DNA from: a virus
Direction: 5' to 3' (one strand)
Virus record (IMG/VR): IMGVR_UViG_3300007038_000006
Location: 1-33,445 of that record
Length of the DNA: 33,445 nucleotides
Shown in pieces: positions 30,818 to 33,445 of the stretch (positions are counted from its first letter, which is position 1; every line of letters starts with the position of its first letter). The notes under the pieces are model-generated. The model was not told where the DNA came from, did no database searches, and saw only the letters and a list, made by a program, of their open reading frames with translations. The position numbers and the translations under genes are program-made.

Positions 30818-31207
30818 TCATGCATTTGCTCGATCAGCTAATAAGCGTTGCTTGATAGACCAAGACAAATCCATGTTCCAAAATTCTTCTTCTTGATTCG
30901 TATTGATTATTTCTTCAACACGATCATGTATAATAGGCCAATACCAATTGACAAATAACTGATCAAGTGCTTCTTTTAAGTCTGTTGTGCTTAGATAATG
31001 CGATTGAAGATAGATATCTGATGCCGTTTGATCACCTTCTATGAGCCATTCAGTATCGTCACCGTCTGTAGTGGGGTCGTCAACATACGCTCGACAGAGT
31101 TCCCAGCGCTGTTCAAATGGTAGGTCATTTATATCATAATCTTTATCGAGTACGTCGATATAGCCATAGTCGAACAAATCGAGCACAGCTCTTCGGAACT
31201 GTTTCAT
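30818..31207 (-). CDS. Acidic early protein of unknown function
   Basis: A 129-aa strongly acidic protein rich in Asp, Glu and Trp (DPTTDGDDTEWLIEGDQTASD, FVNWYWPIIHDRVEEIIN). GGAG lies seven bases before the ATG. No family recognised. It is the first gene of the recombination operon after a candidate promoter with an operator. The charge and small size fit a DNA mimic or host-enzyme inhibitor, but this is only suggestive. Confidence 0.65.
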   Translation of the reverse strand: MKQFRRAVLDLFDYGYIDVLDKDYDINDLPFEQRWELCRAYVDDPTTDGDDTEWLIEGDQTASDIYLQSHYLSTTDLKEALDQLFVNWYWPIIHDRVEEIINTNQEEEFWNMDLSWSIKQRLLADRANA

Positions 31208-31242
31208 AATTTAACTCCTTTGTGTGTGTGTTAGTCGTTATT

Positions 31243-31280
31243 ACAATTATTATTGTCACATATATTTTAACTTCTGTCAA
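31243..31280 (-). promoter_or_regulatory. Promoter and 434-type operator of the recombination operon
   Basis: Minus-strand TTGACA (31275-31280) sits 17 bp from GACAAT (31252-31257, four of six). The palindrome ACAATTATTATTGT (31243-31256, ACAA-N6-TTGT) covers the -10. A Cro-like protein is encoded directly upstream. Confidence 0.45.
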
Positions 31281-31561
31281 CGTTTTTCTTTCATTATTTC
31301 CCCCATTTTTTGATAGACGACTGAATTAGTTTTGAATACATCCGGGCGCAATTCGTGCGGTAGCACGGTGTAGTTAGCCAGTTCGCAAATCTGGACGACT
31401 AACGCTGGTGCTATGTATCGCTCGCCGTTTTCGTATTGCCAAAGCACTGTATGACTAATGCCCAATTCTTTGGCAATCTCTTTCTTAAATCGAAACGCTT
31501 TGCAGGCTCTCTTAAACGCTTGAATCGATTGTTGTTTTTCTGTTTCGTCTAATCTAACCAT
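31277..31561 (-). CDS. YdaS/Cro-like repressor
   Basis: A 94-aa HTH protein. Residues about 15-75 (FKRACKAFRFKKEIAKELGISHTVLWQYENGERYIAPALVVQICELA) are a Cro/YdaS-type helix-turn-helix, and LRPDVF close to the end is the typical YdaS closing motif. It is preceded by an extended -10 promoter and several palindromes. In lambdoid phages such proteins repress early promoters or, in the YdaS/YdaT pair, affect cell division. I see no CI partner beside it. Confidence 0.85.
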   Translation of the reverse strand: MVRLDETEKQQSIQAFKRACKAFRFKKEIAKELGISHTVLWQYENGERYIAPALVVQICELANYTVLPHELRPDVFKTNSVVYQKMGEIMKEKR

Positions 31562-31598
31562 AACTACACCTATTTTTTTCTATTTTTTTGATACTTTA

Positions 31599-31607
31599 TT
31601 ATAACAT
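31599..31607 (-). promoter_or_regulatory. Extended -10 promoter of the cro-like gene
   Basis: Minus-strand TGT followed by the perfect hexamer TATAAT (31599-31604). The -35 (31622-31627) is poor, but the extended -10 compensates. The palindrome TGTGCGCACA lies directly upstream of it. Confidence 0.65.
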
Positions 31608-31627
31608 AAAGTTGACATAAATTAAAA

Positions 31628-31789
31628 TGTGCGCACAAAAATCAATGTGTGCAGCACAAAATTTTTTATGACAAGGCTTGACAGAAAAAAATCAATTCAA
31701 TCAAAACAACGTGTTATATCTGTCAGAGCGCCTGACAAATGACAAAACTTCTGACACAAACAAAATTGTGCTGCAATTGTGCTGCACAA
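31628..31789. promoter_or_regulatory. Operator cluster with GTGC...GCAC palindromes
   Basis: TGTGCGCACA (31628-31637), TGTGCAGCACA (31648-31658), TTGTGCTGCAATT (31766-31778, half-degenerate) and TTGTGCTGCACAA (31777-31789). The two on the left are 20 bp apart and the two on the right 11 bp, about two and one helical turns. This looks like repressor binding sites grouped as in lambdoid OL/OR; the Cro-like protein is the natural binder. Confidence 0.6.
31721..31737. promoter_or_regulatory. TGTCAG inverted repeat with half-sites
   Basis: TGTCAG (31721-31726) and CTGACA (31732-31737) are perfect arms around AGCGC. Further TGACA half-sites occur at 31740 and 31752. This is a different sequence from the GTGC palindromes, so a second regulator may bind here. 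Confidence 0.45.
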
Positions 31790-31920
31790 ATAAAATCATG
31801 GCACGTCATGATGTTTTATTTTACGTGCAATAACGTGCATTTAGTATTATTGAGGTATTATTAATTATTTGAAACTGCAAATTAAAAATTAAAATGAACA
31901 GTTTAAGAAACGTTTCAACG

Positions 31921-32038
31921 AGTTGCACGGTTGCAGTCCAGGGGCATTCAACGATGCAACTATGCGCCACTACCCCCCCGTTATAAGCGATTTTTGCTAG
32001 TTGCACGGGGGGGTCGTAGGTGGTTATTCTATGCAACT
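31921..32038. repeat. Two related 40-nt inverted-repeat units with a G7/C7 pair
   Basis: Unit 1 (31921-31961) and unit 2 (31999-32038) each start AGTTGCACGG and end ATGCAACT, so each closes with AGTTGCA pairing to TGCAACT. The 37-bp stretch between them carries ACCCCCCCGT (31970-31981 region), the exact complement of ACGGGGGGGT inside unit 2. The set can fold in alternative ways. It could be an origin, a packaging site or a structured RNA. Confidence 0.6.
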
Positions 32039-32056
32039 GCTCAGTATAGAAATAAA

Positions 32057-33409
32057 TTAAAAATTCAAAAAATCAGGCGTGCTATGCAGCTCATCATCAT
32101 GCGCCGTGTAATATAAGGGTGCTGAGGGTGTTTTAAACTGATAAATCGTTGGGCAAAATTCCAGAACCAAACGACCCACGGGGCCACTTCTATTCTTTCG
32201 AACGAGTAATTCAGCGTAACCCTGGTTGTTGTCTGTCTTTTTGACGAGTTCATCACGATAGAGCATTGCAATAACATCAGCGTCTTGCTCAATCGCCCCT
32301 GAATCCCGCAAATCGACTGTATTCGGACGGGGGTTATTTCGGTGTTCAACCCCGCGGTTGAGTTGCGATATAAGAATGACGGGGATATTTAAATCCTGAG
32401 CAATGATTTTCAGCTCTCGTGTCATATCCGCTATTTCTAAGTTGCGATTTTGATAACTATTTTCAGATTTCATGAGCTGTAAATAATCAACGACCAGTGC
32501 TGATAATCCGTGTTTCCTCTTCAATTGTGACGCACTGCGCCGTATTTGTCCTAGTGTCGGTTTGTTAGACTGCGCAATGTGTAGGCTCAACTGTTGTAAT
32601 TTGGGCAATGTCTCAGTGATGCGCTGATACTGCCCTTGATTGAGCTTGCCTGTTTTGAGTGCCTGAGCATCGACATTAGCCATAGCACTTAAGAGACGTT
32701 CTTGTAATTGTGAAAAAGTCATCTCAAGCGAATAAAACAATACATGTTGCTGTTGTGTCGCCATATGCTGTACTAGATTCAGCCCAAGCATCGTTTTACC
32801 CGTTGAGGGCCGGCCCGCAATAACCACTAGCTCGCCGCCGTGCAGCCCTGCAGTGATGCGGTCTAGATCAGGGTAACCGGTGCTGTAACCAGTGATGCCG
32901 TCTGAGTTAGCTCGCCGATCCAATTCGTCGAGAAACTGCGTGACATGGTCACCAATGGGCTGGCTGTCGAGTGTGCTAACGCTCGATTGATCAATGAGCT
33001 GATTAAATTGCTCAAATCGTCGTTCGTCTTGCTGATCAATTGCTTGTTTAATCGCTTGAGACTGCTCAAATAGATGTAAATCATTGAGCACATTGTCATT
33101 GATATCACAGTAACTTGCGAAATTGTTGGGTTTTGGATAGTAACTCATAGACGCATTGACCATTTTTTTAGCTGCCTCAAAATCAACATCGAGTAATGCG
33201 ATATGTTCGACAACGTCGCCTGAATCATACAGTGATTTAATGGCGTCGTAAACATCGACTAACGAATTGATGCACGTTGAACGTGTTAATCGATTAAACA
33301 ATTCATCTAAGTGCTCGTTGTATTCAATCGCTGTTAGCAATATGATTGATTGTGTTTCGTACAATCTTGACCTGATCTGTTCGAGTGTGTCCGTTTTTTC
33401 AAATTTCAT
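32057..33409 (-). CDS. dnaB: Replicative DNA helicase, DnaB-type
   Basis: A 450-aa hexameric helicase that unwinds DNA at the phage fork. The N-terminal helical domain spans about 1-150. The RecA-like domain follows: Walker A GRPSTGKT (199-206), FYSLEM (225-230), Walker B LVVDYLQL (305-312), ISQLNRGVE (347-355), a sensor block DLRDSGAIEQDADVIAMLYRDE (366-387) and the arginine-finger region RKNRSGP (404-410). All core motifs are intact. The start has GGAG ten bases before and lies in the 99-bp overlap, so the gene is continuous with the replication operon at 180-2832 on the circle. Confidence 0.95.
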   Translation of the reverse strand: MKFEKTDTLEQIRSRLYETQSIILLTAIEYNEHLDELFNRLTRSTCINSLVDVYDAIKSLYDSGDVVEHIALLDVDFEAAKKMVNASMSYYPKPNNFASYCDINDNVLNDLHLFEQSQAIKQAIDQQDERRFEQFNQLIDQSSVSTLDSQPIGDHVTQFLDELDRRANSDGITGYSTGYPDLDRITAGLHGGELVVIAGRPSTGKTMLGLNLVQHMATQQQHVLFYSLEMTFSQLQERLLSAMANVDAQALKTGKLNQGQYQRITETLPKLQQLSLHIAQSNKPTLGQIRRSASQLKRKHGLSALVVDYLQLMKSENSYQNRNLEIADMTRELKIIAQDLNIPVILISQLNRGVEHRNNPRPNTVDLRDSGAIEQDADVIAMLYRDELVKKTDNNQGYAELLVRKNRSGPVGRLVLEFCPTIYQFKTPSAPLYYTAHDDELHSTPDFLNF

Positions 33410-33445
33410 ATCAACTCAACTCCAAAATTTGACGTCCTTTTCAAA
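33347..33445. repeat. Terminal overlap, right copy (circular map)
   Basis: Exact copy of bases 1-99. It carries the first 21 codons or so of the helicase and its ribosome site. See the left copy. Confidence 0.95.

Larger units (their letters stand above)
31562..32056. other. 495-bp non-coding control region
   Basis: No protein gene on either strand is convincing here. It holds, from left to right, the cro-type promoter, TGTGC-type palindromes, a TGTCAG inverted repeat, direct repeats of ACGTGCA (31823 and 31833), AT-rich tracts, the palindrome GAAACGTTTC (31907-31916) and two related 40-nt inverted-repeat units. It is the largest non-coding gap in the genome and lies just after the helicase gene. 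Candidates are immunity control, origin or packaging site. Confidence 0.6.

Noticed and set aside
31821-32036. 71-aa minus-strand frame in the control region
   Set aside because: No ribosome site, odd composition, and it spans the palindromic repeat units.
1-33445. tRNA genes
   Set aside because: I saw no cloverleaf with a T-arm GTTCGA-type motif and acceptor pairing; a dedicated scan could still find one.

Overview
The window looks like one complete circular genome of a short-tailed (podovirus-type) phage with a P22-like virion. The first 99 bases recur exactly as the last 99 (1-99 = 33347-33445), which is the usual mark of a circular map assembled as a linear contig; the unique genome would be 33,346 bp. 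One gene, the DnaB-type helicase, starts inside this overlap. The DNA is AT-leaning, Shine-Dalgarno sites are strong, and portal, coat, gp4-like, gp10-like and ejection-type genes stand in P22 order. RNA hairpins that resemble type I-F CRISPR repeats point to a gammaproteobacterial host. I cannot name the genus.

Layout. Late genes all run on the + strand from 2980 to 26678: a small zinc-finger protein, both terminase subunits, portal, scaffold, coat, a structural protein, gp4-like and gp10-like tail-tube adaptors, three ejection-type proteins, four large fibre or surface proteins, a VRR-NUC nuclease, a GH108 lysozyme and a small holin-like membrane protein. Early genes all run on the - strand, from a strong promoter at 2892-2920 leftwards through the contig junction to 27019: three small unknown proteins, three winged-helix or replication proteins, DnaB helicase, a YdaS/Cro-like repressor, a RecE-type exonuclease, an ERF annealing protein, a LuxR-type HTH protein, a DUF669-type SSB and a DUF3987 protein. 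The two arms diverge at about 2830-2980 and converge at about 26650-27046.

How it works together. The early arm supplies replication (winged-helix initiator or loader plus DnaB), recombination (exonuclease, ERF, SSB) and control (Cro-like protein with palindromic operators). I find no integrase, no CI-type repressor and no partition genes, so it is either virulent or has lost lysogeny. Candidate origin signals are iterons and DnaA-like boxes inside the replication gene (626-722), a perfect DnaA box at 26906-26914, and a 495-bp non-coding, repeat-rich stretch at 31562-32056.

Most notable. Between two late virion genes, on the opposite (-) strand, is a compact RNA unit (about 22518 down to 22401). 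It has its own sigma70-type promoter, two hairpins closely matching the Cas6f-bound stem-loop of type I-F CRISPR repeats at a 59-bp period, and an 18-pair terminator-like stem that pairs without interruption only in the minus-strand RNA. It looks like a phage mini-CRISPR or RNA anti-CRISPR (crRNA mimic).
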